Source: Eriocheir sinensis
Taxonomy: Eukaryota; Arthropoda; Malacostraca; Decapoda; Varunidae
Length of the DNA stretch: 64,000 nucleotides
Assembly (NCBI RefSeq): GCF_024679095.1
Contig: NC_066513.1
Coordinates: forward strand, 7,362,023 to 7,426,022
Direction: 5' to 3'
In this document: in pieces, positions 23,145 through 34,899 of the stretch
Numbering within the stretch: position 1 is the stretch's first letter
Layout: each line of letters begins with the position of its first letter
Translations under genes and position numbers: made by a program
The notes under the pieces: model-generated
Told to the model about the DNA's origin: nothing
The model's database searches: none
Seen by the model: only the letters and a program-made list of their open reading frames with translations

Positions 23145-24530
23145 CAGTCAAACCTCGGTTTTCGTATGCCCTAGTTTTCGTACGACTCGATTTTCGACTA
23201 CTTTTTTCGTCGAAATTTTGTCCCAGTTTTCGTACATCCGCTCGGATTTCGTACAGTTGAAAATGGTCCGTACCAAGCTCGCCCGCCTGCTCGCGTGACT
23301 CGGCCACTCAATTCCCGGAATCCAGCGCCCACACAAAGCATCCCATGCGTTCGTGACCTACAGCCCTATGCTCGTCTCCCATTGGAGTAAATTCCGTGAA
23401 TTTCAGTTTGTTTATTTATAAGTGGAAGTAGAAGAACGGCGAAATATACAATTACTCAATCTATAGGCATTTTACATCGAGGAAGCGGCAACACCGTGTT
23501 CTAACAATGTCGTCAGCTGAACCGTGGACTCGACTGTTTTCTCATTCATATTTCATCCATGAGGTAAGTACTACATCGATAATCATCTTCTATGCTGGGC
23601 AGGAAGGTTTATATAGGGTAGTTACTCAGATTTCTTGCGTACAGATGACAGAATGCTTACATGTCCATGGGCGAGCTTTAAGCTGCCAACCCACTGTAGT
23701 ATATTTCGCATGCTTTTGGCCTATATCAAAAATTTTATTTTAAAACGCTTACATACAGGGTGCAAAAAGCTATTCTTGGGCGGCTATTGTTCTTGTTATT
23801 GCGTAAGAGAGGAGGACCATGTGACTAAAGACAAGCATTGAAATCAACAAATGTGACCTTATGTAGCCCAGTTATTTTAAAGATTATGGAATGATCAGGC
23901 TGCTTTGCTGAAAATAACACAGTCTGACGAAAATACGTGGCTTGTACTTAATAACGTTGACCGAAAGCTCTAGATCGCAGTGTTACCATAAAGGAGTGTT
24001 TCAAGGTTCAGCGGCGGCCGTCAATCTGCCTTTGTTTCTCGTTGAGTGAGTGTCATTCATTGCGTTTTGTGCTTGTTTATTGAGTCTGACTGCTAAATAA
24101 GCAACCATGGGGCTAAGGAAAGTTCCGAGTGCCAGCCCTTTGATAAAAAAAAGGGAGAAACACCATAGAATTCAAGAAAGAACTCGTAGCAAAGTACGAA
24201 AATGGCGTACACGTGGCCGATCTCCCCTTTCAAACGATAGTCTCCTCCTCCCTCTCCCCTCATCGCCGTCTTCCATACGCCAAGAGTCTTAAATAAAGGT
24301 AAAAGTGATATTAAATGTTCATTTATCCATTTCATTAGTCTTTATATTTTTTTTTCTCTCGTTTTCTGTATGTAAAACTAGTTATTTTCTATAAAATGTA
24401 TTTTTTGTTATTTTTTTTGGTTGTCTGGAACGGATTAATTGGATTTACATTATTTCTTATGGGAAATATTGGTTCGGTTTTCGTCAGACTTTTTTCGAAG
24501 GGATTAATCACGAAAACCGAGGTTCCACTG
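23145..24530 (+). mobile_element. Tigger-type (pogo/mariner) element, internally deleted
   Basis: Ends CAGTCAAACCTCGGTTTTCG (23145) and inverted CAGTGGAACCTCGGTTTTCG (ending 24530), flanked by TA (23143-23144 and 24531-24532). The subterminal TTTTCGTA motif repeats. It holds the start of a transposase gene only, so it is a deletion derivative of an autonomous Tigger. Confidence 0.9.
24107..24292 (+). pseudogene. Remnant of Tigger transposase N-terminus
   Basis: The ATG at 24107 begins MGLRKVPSASPLIKK. After the A-run at about 24147-24156 the likely original frame moves by one. That frame contains NTIEFKKELVAKYENGVHVA, which resembles the CENP-B/Tigger N-terminal helix-turn-helix. Nothing of the catalytic core survives. 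It is a broken gene end. Confidence 0.65.
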
Positions 24531-25036
24531 TACTGAGAATTAGCCAGCAGGATAGAACACACAGTAATTGATTTAGATTAGAAAAGTATAGATTTAGGAG
24601 GGAAATAGGCAGACATTGGTTTAGTAATAGGGTGGTGCGGAAATGGAATAGACTTAGCAATCACATAGTGAGTGCAGGGACAATAGCTTGTTTTAAGTGT
24701 AGACTTGATAGCTACATGGATGAGGATGATAGGTGGTAGTGGGGGGTGAATCTGGAGCTGCCCGGTGTTGACCATTCGGCCTCTTGCAGTCTCCCTATGT
24801 TTTTATGTTCTTTTTCAATCGCCTCAATGCCTGGATTACCCTCCACTCCAGAGATTATCACTTACCTGTTACTTACCTGCTAACAACAAGTCTGTGGGAA
24901 CAAGGTTGCAGTTGTGTTCCAAGCTCTCCTTTACCAAGAGATGTCAGTTGTTACTAACCCTTCTTCTACCTCTTAATTTCCGCGGCCATGTTGCCTCTCT
25001 ATCTTCTATCGATATGTTCACTCTGACTGCTCTTCT

Positions 25037-25651
25037 TGTAATGCCCCGAGAACTCACGGGGATTATATAGATTTACTTTTTAATGTATTTGAACAAATAT
25101 TTATTTAATTTAATGAATATCGACAAAATTATACTGGATAACTACTTCCGCGTAACTGAGTGCAACGATGAAGGTAGGCTGCCACCACCCCACGATGAGG
25201 GTCGAATGTTCAATGGGGAGAAAATAAGACTGAAAAGTGAAAATGACAAACTTGACTGATGATTACACTCAATCACGCCGGGCGAGACGAAAAAAAAAAA
25301 AAAAATTGAGGTAGCGTGAAACTTGATGGAGGACGTGAGGCACTTTTTCCCGTGTGCAATTTCCGGCCAACCCACCGTAACCTTAAAGATTAGATGAAAG
25401 GGACAATGATAAAAATAAGAAAAATAATGTAGTTACAATGGGAATTTACTTTGATATTACATTTTGCTACAATGATAAGGAATAGTATAATAGTTGTACC
25501 CTAGGCTAGCCTAGTGAAACTTACACCATGAAAAACAAGGACTTCTGGTAACCTTACACCCAAACAACTTGCCCCTGCCGGTCCTATGAACGCTCACAAA
25601 GGTAACAAGAACGCGACTACATATTTAAATACAAATTGGGGTAAGAGGACA

Positions 25652-25684
<33 letters not shown>

Positions 25685-26577
25685 ACAGACACGTGGTCGA
25701 CTGGTTACAAAACAGGGCCTGGAGTTGGAGAGAGGAGCAGAATGAGGGGCGTGTGAGGGGCATATTTCACTAAGATAGTAAGCAGTATAATAGCAGGGGG
25801 AGAATAATGCACTGTGGAGATAGGGGGTTGGATTCACTGGGGGGTGGGGAGGGCGTTATTCAATGCACAGCGTTGCGCTTATCTGAAGTTGAAGAGGGGG
25901 GTAGAATGAGGGGCATGTGAAGGGGGGGAAGATTGCTCCCTCTTACACGAGGGAGCACGGGCCTTTGCCACAGGCGGCCCGTAGCAGGGAGCAGACAGAC
26001 CAGCTCTATTGGCGATAGAAATCTAGCCGACCAAGTCGGCCTGTCGACGAGGACTGGCGTGTCTCCGGGGCATGTGATGATGTGAAGGGCTGCAGGCTCT
26101 TTTATACGGGCCCGGGAGAGGGCAGAGACGGGAGGGAGATTGCCGGAAAGGCTTACATTTCTTAAATTAATAATAGGGGAGGAAATTAACAACGTCCACT
26201 GATGTGTTACAAAGAAATTCAGATGGTATGGTTTTCAAGGTTATTCGTGGCAAAAATCTATTTTGGGTTCAATACTTACGGGGAAGGTAAATTTATAAGG
26301 GACTTTATGGCATCTCAGCACCGGGCGCGGGCACAAGGGGCGGCGCAAAGAAGCTTCTAGAAACAGCGTGGAGTGGACTACGTGACTGGAGGATGAGGTG
26401 GCGGACGCCAAGCCAAGAATTTGGGCGGGCAGCGGGCGTGTCTGGTCGTGCGGCGGGTCATGGAGTGTGTCTGGCGGAGAGTAAGGGTAACGCCGGGGAG
26501 GGGGGAGGGGCCTCTGGCGTGAGAAAATTAACGGCCACTGCGGGCCTCACTTAACACTATAAAAATCTGGCACTACA
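25037..26577. mobile_element. Probable solo LTR
   Basis: Begins TGTAATGCCCCGAG and ends CTGGCACTACA, a TG...CA structure with short imperfect inverted ends. It is flanked by the 4-bp duplication TTCT (25033-25036 and 26578-26581) inside L3. There are no long internal open frames. Length 1541 bp. It contains an A-run at about 25290, a (GT)n at 25651-25682 and GC-rich stretches. A solo LTR from a Gypsy or BEL-type retrotransposon is the simplest reading; a TIR element with a 4-bp TSD is an alternative. Confidence 0.65.
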
Positions 26578-26589
26578 TTCTGAACTTGC

Positions 26590-27102
26590 TATAGTCGCTC
26601 CAGGAGAATCTGGCGGGGGTGGGGGGGTGGGGGGGGGAGCTGTGGGGTCAGCTAAGCCCCGCATCTGCCACGCACTTTCAATACTCCTCGCTTCCTCTCA
26701 TCTGTCAGTTATTTACTACCTTTAAATGAATTTAATTAAATAACTGGATAATCCAATAAGGTCATATAGTGTTAAGATTGTTTCGTTTTTAGGATAATAA
26801 CAAATATTTTGTGTAAATACCAGGACACTTGACAACGTTGTATTCCAACGTTGTCAAGTGTCCTGGTATTTACACAAAATATTTGTTATTATCCTAAAAA
26901 CGAAACAATCTGAATACTATATGACCTTATTCGATTATTCAATTATTTAATTAAATTCATTTAAAGGTAGTAAATATCTGACATATGAGAGGAAGAGGGA
27001 GGTGTTGAGAGTGTGTGGCAAGGCACGGGGAGGTGCTGACCTTGGCTGACCCCCCAGCCGCCACCTCCCTCCCGCCATGCAGATTCTCGTGGAAATACTA
27101 TA
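26590..27102. mobile_element. Near-perfect palindromic MITE
   Basis: Arms of about 245 bp face each other around 26841-26845. The innermost 100 bp of each arm are almost identical (CAACGTTGTCAAGTGTCCTG beside the centre). The outer arms still match (GAGAATCTG, GGGTCAGC, CCTCTCAT) but carry indels. The outermost bases TATAGT/ACTATA match as inverted ends, with a TA or TATA duplication. It is inserted in L3 just after the LTR site. Confidence 0.85.
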
Positions 27103-27445
27103 ACTGCATGGCTACCCCCTCCCGCGGCCCCGCTGCACGCGACTTTCTACTCATGCTCATCCTTATACTATCCAAATCCCTCACGCACGAGTTAACCAGC
27201 ATCTTCACCCTTTCATCCCTCACGCTGGTAAACTCTGGAACAATCTTCCTTCATCTGTATTTCCTCCTGACTACGACTTGAACTCTTTCAAGAGGAGGGT
27301 ATCAGGACACCTCTCCTCCCGAAATTGACCTCTCTTACAGCCACCTCTTTTGATTCTTTTTAGGAGCAGCGAGTAGCGGACTTTTTTTTATTATTGTTTC
27401 CTTTTTTGTGTGCCCTTGAGCTGTCTCCTTTGTTGTAAAAAAAAA

Positions 27446-28974
27446 GGCAGTTTCTAAACTTTTTTGCCTTCTTTGAGTTCCACATTACCTCATTTCCACT
27501 TGATGTTTTCTTGGCATGTTTATACTATCCCATTACTAATAGAAAATTGCTATGTAGGGTGTAACCATTAACTCCTTAACACTACAAGCACCAAGGGTGG
27601 CCAGAAGTGGCCACCCCTCAAGCACTTCTATCAAAACGATATTTTTTTTATTGTCAAGTGTAAAAAAAAAATAGCCCTACAGAAAAAAACGCAGAAAATA
27701 CCCTAGATTAATATGTGATATCAGTATGAAGCATATGAATCTTCGTTATTTTGCTACACACGAATATTTCGAGAAACCGACGCCAATCATTATGGAACGC
27801 GTGGAAACGGCTGCCGACTGCCAGATGTACAATAACCTATACGATACCACGATACTATTACTGTTGCAAGTATATATACCTGTCTTGTATACTGCATGTT
27901 TTGCATTTATTGTTTATAAAGCTTTAGCTGATACACTAAACTGACCAACAAACAAACTAGCTGTGGTAACTATAATGAAGGGAACCTATAGGCTATATCC
28001 GCCGTTGGTAGCGCGCACTCTAGGTGCGTTCTAGCAAGGCCCTCTCTAGAGGCATTAGCACTAGCGTGTGAGTTGTTTACGCGGGGCGGGAGGCGCGGCC
28101 GGTGATACAAGCTTGTGATTGATGATTAATTGATCGTTTATTGTTGCAAATAAACAACAAAGGAGAAGGGAGGAACATTACATCCCAACCCCCAGGCAAT
28201 ACATAGTGTGATCATTCGCGAGCAAGAGAGATGTCGCACCTCTCAAAATATTTCGTCCACTGGCCTCTATATATTTTGATGCCCTATCCTTATCCCGAGG
28301 TGACGCCGCCGAAGCTGCCGCGCCGCCATATTGAATCTCACAACTCGCTCCACAAACCTCTTGCCCTGAATCACAAAGAGTTGCGTTACGCTACAACACC
28401 CCCACCACCACCACCACCACCACCGACAACAATCAATAGATTTCTTTTCACTGTATTTTCTTCCATTGACTTGAACCCTTTTGAGACACCTATCAAAGCT
28501 GACCTTGCTTATTGACTTATTCCTATCTCCTTTTGTGGGTATCCGTGTTGCACGCTTTTTGGGGGTTTTGCCCTTGTTTTGCCTCCTTCTGATTAAAGAA
28601 AAAGCATGTTTGGATGAGGCACAAAAGAAAAAGAATGGGATAAGCCAGATTTGCTGTCTTGGCAGCTTCTCAAAGTGAAGGCAACAGTTTGTGGACAGAC
28701 AATAGAGAGGCTGATTTGTGTGTCAAAGCATCAAATACAGTATATACCTACTAGCCCTCACTCCTGGCCTGGGACATGCTTCAGAAAAGTCAGTTTAAAG
28801 TGATCTTGACGCGATCAAAGGTGTGAGAAGTATAGAAAGGAAATGTGTGTGATAGAACATAGAAGACCTGACAAAATGGGAAGAGAAAGAATGTCTTAGT
28901 AGTGGTGCATGATGCTGAACGGATGATGACAGGAGTGAAGCACACACACACACACAAAAAAAAAAAAAAAAAGA
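27446..28974. other. Mostly unassigned; possible piggyBac-like end
   Basis: TTAACACTACAAGCACCAAG at 27576, followed by a GGGTGGCCAGAAGTGGCCACCC-type hairpin (about 27594-27616), resembles a piggyBac-type terminus at a TTAA target. No partner end was found. 27990-28120 is GC-rich, 28400-28423 is a (CCA)n tract, and 28939-28957 is (AC)n followed by poly-A. No convincing gene is seen. Confidence 0.35.
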
Positions 28975-29320
28975 CCACGCAAATACCCAGGGAACTACAG
29001 GTCAGTTGCTCTGACAAGTGTTGTAGCGAGGACCTGTGAAAAGCTGATCACAGATAAATGGATGAACTGCTTGGACAGACAGAGCAGATTGACGGACAAA
29101 CAGTATGGCTTTCGAGGAATAAGATCTTGTACAATGAATTTGATGTGCTTTTACCCATGAGTGATTGACATATTACAGGAAAGGGAAGGTTGAGCTGATG
29201 ATATTTATTTAGACCTACAGAAAGCATTCGATAAGTAAGGTGCCACCTTAGAGACTGCTCTGGAAGATAGAGTTCATTGGAGGACTGGAGGGAGGACTTC
29301 TTAGATGGCTGAAGGACGCT
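28975..29320 (+). mobile_element. LINE fragment (AC-tailed family), reverse transcriptase
   Basis: Conceptual translation with stops gives NYRSVALTSVVARTCEKLI, then DKQYGFRG and IYLDLQKAFDK. This matches the 52400-52680 region of the better copy. It is short and dead. Confidence 0.7.
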
Positions 29321-29398
29321 TGGAAAGTCCTTATTAATATCGAATCCCGGTGCATAGCTCACCCAACTGTTCATACTCCCTTTCTTGCTGGTCGATAC

Positions 29399-30254
29399 AT
29401 GGATAATTGGGTCCTTCACTGAACTGACATGCCATCTGGTGGCCCTGCTGGAGCCTCTGCCAGAGCCAAGCGCTGCGGCGTTCTGGGCTCTAGCGAGGCT
29501 TAAACGACAATTTTTTGTACCAAAGTAGCAAAATATCAGTTGTAATGGTCACTATCATTTTTACATAAAAAATCTGAGTGCTATACATTATTCATGTCGT
29601 TATAATGATTATTGTTAGCAAAATGAGAGCATTCATCGAGATATCCTCCAAAACCCAATCCCGTGGTTAATAGGAATGCCTCTTGGCAGGTATTTCCTTC
29701 ATGCAATAAAGCAGAAGTCAAACAAGTCCGGCATGGTGTCATGGTCTCAAAATCATATGGTGGTGGTGGAAGGTAATGTTGATAATTTTGCCACTCAACA
29801 TTCCTCCGGCTGGCACGCCGCTGCCTCACACACGATGCATCCTCTGTCCCTCCAATCAGAGCGGTTGTTGTTGTTGTTTATATTGCTGCGAAACATATCA
29901 TACGCTGCCGGCAGCAAGTAATATACTTTTTCTAATTTTTCTAATTTAAATCATAATACATATATCTTTAGAATCTTATAATATTACATTCACTATATGG
30001 AACTTTAAAGGATGTGACGATTGTTTATGTGGGAAAAATATATTTAAATTTCCTATTGCTTGCATTTCACTGTTTCATTAATACCACTAGTAGGTCAAGT
30101 GTCTCTATACCTTAGCTATGAGAAAAATGTGATTTCTAAATAATAGCAAAAAACTAGAAAGAAAAATTATTTGAACGTACGCCGCATGCATATTTATTTT
30201 TTATAGTTCCACCAGGGCCACCAGATGGCAGGTGTGTTCAATGAAAGATCCAAT
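29399..30254. mobile_element. MITE with ~45-bp inverted ends
   Basis: The left end (GTCCTTCACTGAAC ... CCATCTGGTGGCCCT at 29432-29446) is matched in inverse by AGGGCCACCAGATGG at 30214-30228 and the flanking GTTCAATGAAAGATCC. The interior is AT-rich with no coding sequence. It abuts the next element. Confidence 0.7.
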
Positions 30255-30272
30255 AGGCGCACCTAACAATAC

Positions 30273-30461
30273 CACAGAGTTATATACCTATCCAGCCATC
30301 AGCTAATTTTGGGAGCCCAGTCAAAGTGGAGGTAAGTGGTAGGTGGTGGTGGTGGTGGTGGTGGTGGTAGAGGGTGCTGGTGGTGGTGGTGGTGGGGGTG
30401 GTGGGTGGAGGTGGGTGGTGGTGTGAAAGTGTGGGTGTGATGGTGATGGTGGTGTGGGTGT

Positions 30462-30516
<55 letters not shown>

Positions 30517-30853
30517 ACGGACTGACGTGACACTGCTGAACCTCTCTCTCTCTCTCTCTATCACGCATCACCATCACCACCACCACAACCATCACCACCA
30601 CCACCACTATCACGTATCACCATCACCACCACTATCACGTACCACCACCACCACCACCATCACGTACCACCACCACCACCACCACCACTATCACGTACCA
30701 CCATCACCACCACCACTATCACGTACCACCACCACCACCACCATCACCACCACCACCACCATCACCACCACCACCATCACCACCACCATCACCACCACCA
30801 CCACCACCACCACCACCACCACCACCACCACCACCACCACCACCACCACCACC

Positions 30854-30887
<34 letters not shown>

Positions 30888-30898
30888 TCATCACCACC

Positions 30899-30953
<55 letters not shown>

Positions 30954-31428
30954 CCACCATCACCACCATCATCACCACCACCACCACCACCACCACCAAT
31001 AACACCACCACCATCATCACCACCACCACCACCACCATCATCAACACCACCACCATCACCACTACCACCATCACCACTACCATCATCACCACCACCATCA
31101 CTATCACCACCACCACCATTACCACCACCATCACCACCATCATCACCACCAACAACACCACCACCACCATTATCACCACCACCACCACCATCATCACCAC
31201 CACCATCACCACCACCACCACCACCACCATCACCACCACCACCACCACCACCACCACCATCACCACCACCATCATCACCACCACCATCACCACCACCACC
31301 ATCAAAACCACTACCACAGAGTGAGGGAAAGTGGGCTCCCCAAGATGGCTGCCGCGCCAGGGTAGCTTGCCTCACCCGCCGCCAACCCCACAACACGGGA
31401 GCGCGCGCTCTAGGTATATAACTCTGTG
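30273..31428. mobile_element. CACAGAGTTATA-family MITE, long copy swollen by a microsatellite
   Basis: The ends CACAGAGTTATATACC and TATATAACTCTGTG match the 143-bp copy. The exact 8-bp duplication AACAATAC is at 30265-30272 and 31429-31436. The right part repeats the GC-rich body of the short copy. The rest is (GGT)n, (GA)n and a long CAC/CAT tract, so it is eight times longer than its sibling. The long His/Thr/Val-rich reading frames here are repeat artefacts. Confidence 0.92.
30564..31312. repeat. (CAC/CAT)n compound microsatellite, ~750 bp
   Basis: Nearly continuous CAN triplets, with a pure CAC core at about 30789-30867 and CAT-rich blocks at 30868-30951. (GGT)n at 30341-30430 and (GA)n at 30462-30516 precede it and are roughly the complementary motifs. 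Confidence 0.95.
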
Positions 31429-32214
31429 AACAATACCATAGCCGATCCAGGATTCAGGACGTTTCCTAAGTTAAAGAAGGTAATGTTATACTTGTATTTC
31501 GTAAAGAATCCTTATAACCAAAAACTAGCAAAAATTATTAGTATTCTTTTTTTAACACATCATTCAATAAACAACTGAACAATAATATGAAAATACGTAT
31601 AGCTACCGTTGCCAGATTGTCGTACACAGCATAGTATTTAACGGTGTTTGACGCCTAACTATTGCCAAGAAACATCAGAATCTTGATCTTTTAACGATAA
31701 CCATAAATTAGTTTCGTTTTTGGAGCAGGAAGTCGGGAAATATAATCGGCTGAGTATGACAATCTGGCAATAATCTGTGGCCGAGGCAGCAGCAGCCTGC
31801 TATATTGCGGGTGTCAGATTCCTAAAATAGCATACTTTTACTGCGTAAAGCAGGTGATGTCTCTTATTGTGACTTCGTGAGCTTTCATATTTATCTATTT
31901 GTGTATATTTCATGGTGGCAAAACTTAAATTACTAGTTTCATTTTTACTAGTGACACGAATTTGTGACTTTATCACAGTAGAATTTCACTCTAGTAAGTG
32001 AATCAGACTCCACATAAATATTACCAGTGTGTGTATGAATGAATACAAAGATAAGCACATACTTCGATTTACCTCTAGGATGTCACGTGGATCATTAATA
32101 AATAAAAACAAAATATCCAGCTAAGCTACTCTTTAGCTTTACCTTTAATGGCGCCCAAAAAACAGTCCCTCCGCCAAGCTTGTACCCTACATTTGGTAAT
32201 GTCAGGTGCGCCTA

Positions 32215-32345
32215 TTGGGGAAACTTGGCGAAGGTAAACTGTTGTAACCCGGATGTCACGCTGGCCCTGTGTCCCGGGGTGATGGATTCATCCCACCACA
32301 GAAGCCACGCGCAGTTAGTTATACCGTATGCCCCCAACTTTACCT
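32215..32345 (+). mobile_element. SINE fragment (family S2)
   Basis: GGTAAACTGTTGTAACCCGG, then ATGTCACGCTGGCCC, GGGGTGATGG and a 3' AACTTTACCTTACC. This matches the minus-strand copies at 39852-40139 and 42977-43268. The tRNA-like head is missing. Confidence 0.65.
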
Positions 32346-32348
32346 TAC

Positions 32349-32393
<45 letters not shown>

Positions 32394-32610
32394 CCCTTCC
32401 TGTCACGTAGCGGCCGTCCCTCCCACCCCCACACACACTCCCCTTGCCAGCTGGGTTCCGAAAGTCTCGTCTTTGTGCACCAAATTAGACTGGAAAAAGC
32501 TCACATGTATTACTCCATATTTTTATTCATTAACATAAATGTCTCTTTCCGTTACTTGCCAAATAGTGTTTTAAAGCTCCTCACATTATTACCAACGCTA
32601 GGTACTTCTT

Positions 32611-32649
<39 letters not shown>

Positions 32650-32715
32650 AACCCTACTTCCTTATCTTACGGTCAGTTTAGATCAGTTCTTGATATTCTC
32701 AAACATTTCGGAACT

Positions 32716-32768
<53 letters not shown>
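32346..32768. repeat. (CT)n, (CTA)n and (CA)n microsatellites
   Basis: CT at 32358-32391, CTA at 32609-32648 and CA at 32719-32768. The DNA between is unassigned. Confidence 0.9.
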
Positions 32769-32770
<2 letters not shown>

Positions 32771-32930
32771 TAATGAGGCTTTCATAGATGATGTGGGTAT
32801 TTTCATGGGTAGTTTTATGAATACAGTGATAATGTGACAAGATCTCTGCACCATTAATGCAAAAATCACTTAATCTCCTTTGTGGCCTTTGGAAATATTT
32901 ACAGTGAGAGCCAAAAGTGTCTGAAAAAAC
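32769..32930 (+). repeat. Dispersed 200-bp repeat (family H), copy 1
   Basis: It contains GAGGCTTTCATAGATGATGTGG, GGGTAGTTTTATGA and TGGCCTTTGGAAATA. It is shorter than the other three copies. Confidence 0.6.
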
Positions 32931-33079
32931 GGGCCCATACATTGATGCTTGCTGGTGTTGGCTTTTGAATCGGCTGCTCCTGAAGGGAAAACAAATCAAA
33001 ACATAGCGACATACCAACATACAAGGCTACTGTCTACATCCCAACATACAAAGTTACTATCTACATCTCGTTCAGCACC

Positions 33080-33298
33080 TTTTGGGCCATATTCATAAAC
33101 ATTTCGGCGTCCAGCCTCATATTTGACAAGTCTTTCGTTGGAGTTTGGGGCATTTCCTGGGGTAGGGTATGACCCTGGTGGTAGTTTGACCCTTCTGTAC
33201 CATGAACGTGAAAAAAAAACATTCATTAGAACTCGGTTAATCTTCTTTTCGGCCTTTGAAAATAGTTGGCGTTAGGGGCGGAAGCGTCTGAGAATACC
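33080..33298 (+). repeat. Family H repeat, copy 2
   Basis: It shares TTGACAAG, GGGCATTTC, TTTGACCCTTCTGTACC, ATGAACGTGAAAA, CGGCCTTTGAAAATAG and GCGGAAGCGTCTGA with the other copies, in the same order and strand. Confidence 0.75.
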
Positions 33299-33539
33299 GA
33301 CCACAGTTCTAACCAAAACTTTGCCGTATCAGTCCCCCACCCCCTCGTCTCTTCCGTATGTCCCTGCAGCAGCACCAGACATTCTCCTCATGCTACTTTC
33401 GCCTGCAGCCCACCTCTCCACTTAACCAAGATCTTGTACTTAACACCCCCCTTTCCCACACGTTGTACTGATTCACTTTCCACGCCTGCTGTCGTTTCCT
33501 CTCGTTTCTACCTCTTAGCCCGCTCCTCCTTTCTCAATA

Positions 33540-34369
33540 GGCGCACCTGACATTACCGAATGTGGGGTACAAACTTGGCGGAGGGACTGTTTTTTGGGCG
33601 CCATTAAAGGTAATGGCTAAAGAGTAGCTTAGCCGGATATTTTGTTTTTATTTATTAATGATCCACGAGACATCCTAGAGGTAAAGCAAAGTATGTGCTT
33701 ATCTTTGTATTCATTCATACACACACTGGTAATATTTCTGTGGAGTCTGATTCACTTATTAGAGTGAAATTCTATTGTGATAAACAGTCACAAATTCGTG
33801 TCACCAGTAAAAATGAAACTAGTAATTTAAGTTTTGCCACCATGAAATATACACAAACAGATAAATATAAAAGCTCACGAAGTCACAATAAGTGACATCA
33901 CCTGCTTTGCGCAGTAAAAGTATGCTATTTGTAGTATCTGATACCCTCAATATGGCGTATAGGCTGGCTCGGGCCTGCGGGCTACAGCCTCAAGGTTGCC
34001 AGATTGTCGTACTCAGCCGATTATATTTCCCGACTTCCTACCCCAAAACTGTCTTCTGGGCTCCAATAACGAAACTAATTTATAGTTATCGTTAAAAGAG
34101 TTAGATCCTGATGTTTCTTGGCAATAGTTAGGCGTCAGAAACCGGTAAATACTGTGCTCTGAGTACGATGACCTGGCAACGGTGGCTATACGTATTTTCA
34201 TATTATTGTTCTCTTGTTTATTCAATGTTCTGTTCAAGAAAAAGAATACCCATAATTTTAGTTAGTTTTTGGTTATAAGGATACTTTACGAAACACAATT
34301 ATAACACTACCTTCTACTAGTTAGGAAACATACTGAATCCTGGATCGGCTACGGAATGTCAGGTGCGCC
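33540..34369 (+). mobile_element. Mariner-type MITE (family E), copy 2, uninterrupted
   Basis: Ends GGCGCACCTGACATTACC (33540) and AATGTCAGGTGCGCC (ending 34369), with TA duplications at 33538-33539 and 34370-34371. 830 bp, non-coding. It is inverted relative to copy 1, so the two copies could pair over 1.3 kb of intervening DNA. Confidence 0.92.
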
Positions 34370-34437
34370 TAGCTCGCCGCCAAGTGTTTCATTTATTATT
34401 CATCTCGCCACGTAACCAAACCACTGCATCGATAGAC

Positions 34438-34640
34438 TCTAAGAGCGACATTCATAAAGATTTCGGAGCACACGCACACACGTTTGACAAGGTTCTCGTA
34501 CAAATTGTGGGCGTTTCCATGGGTAGTGGTTTGACCCCTCTTCTGTATCACGGACGTGGAAAAACACTCATGTGAACCCGATTGATCTCCGTTTTGGCCT
34601 TTAGAAATTGAAGTGAGAGGCGGAAGCGTCTCATAATTAA
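34438..34640 (+). repeat. Family H repeat, copy 3
   Basis: GACATTCATAAAGATTTCGG, TTGACAAGG, GGGCGTTTCCATGGGTAG, TTTGGCCTTTAGAAAT and GCGGAAGCGTCTCA in the family order. Confidence 0.75.
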
Positions 34641-34899
34641 CCTATGGAACACAAGGCAATCAGGAAGGTAGTGTGGCGCCGTGATTCGTATCTGCGTGCT
34701 TGGCCCATGCTGACCCCCGGTGTGATCCTCTTGAGGAAGTCGCTAAGTCAAGCCGGGCTGAGTGATGGGCTGCACATGGGTCACCTTCACTGTCCAATAT
34801 CAGGTCTTCTGGCAGCAAGGAAGGTGTTTGACGTGGACTTAATGACCCTTATGTGTGGAGTGACTGACTGACACACACACACACACACACACACACACC
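34641..34899. other. Unassigned segment and (AC)n
   Basis: GC-balanced sequence with a 75-codon open frame (34644-34871) that I do not recognise and that looks like a chance frame. It ends in (AC)n at 34871-34899. Confidence 0.4.

Larger units (their letters stand above)
22950..24815 (+). mobile_element. CR1-type LINE 3' part, split by a Tigger-derived element
   Basis: 22990-23140 encodes the C-terminal domain (LYLPYQDRLKHLNLHALERR, then FKWVKGY). It resumes at 24533 through the FRREIGRHWFSNRVVRKWNR-like stretch and ends at 24815 in the octamer-type tail (CCTATGTTTTTATGTTC). It could be the far part of the element at 20945-22060, separated by deletion and insertion. Confidence 0.8.
24890..27445 (+). 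mobile_element. Jockey-type LINE (family L3) 3' part, split twice
   Basis: The pieces are about 24890-25036, 26578-26589 and 27103-27445. Together they match the 3' part of the minus-strand copy at 4670-5150. The order CTGCTCTTCT / TTCTGAACTTGCTA / ACTGCATG is continuous in that copy. The 3' end GAGCTGTCTCCTTTGTTGT plus poly-A (27422-27440) is the same tail seen at 4670. Only the C-terminal coding part is present. Confidence 0.85.
30256..32212 (-). mobile_element. Mariner-type MITE (family E), copy 1, with nested MITE
   Basis: Inverted ends GGCGCACCTAACAAT (30256) and AATGTCAGGTGCGCC (ending 32212), with TA on each side (30254-30255 and 32213-32214). Without the nested 30273-31428 element it is about 795 bp. 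It matches the copy at 33540-34369 in reverse orientation along its length. Confidence 0.9.

Noticed and set aside
28231..28515. 94-aa Pro-rich frame as a gene
   Set aside because: The Pro run is a (CCA)n repeat and the rest has no recognisable pattern or splice sites.
30299..31396. Long His/Thr-, Val- and Gly/Asp-rich open frames
   Set aside because: Pure translation of CAC/CAT triplets in all frames; no start context, domain or non-repeat part.
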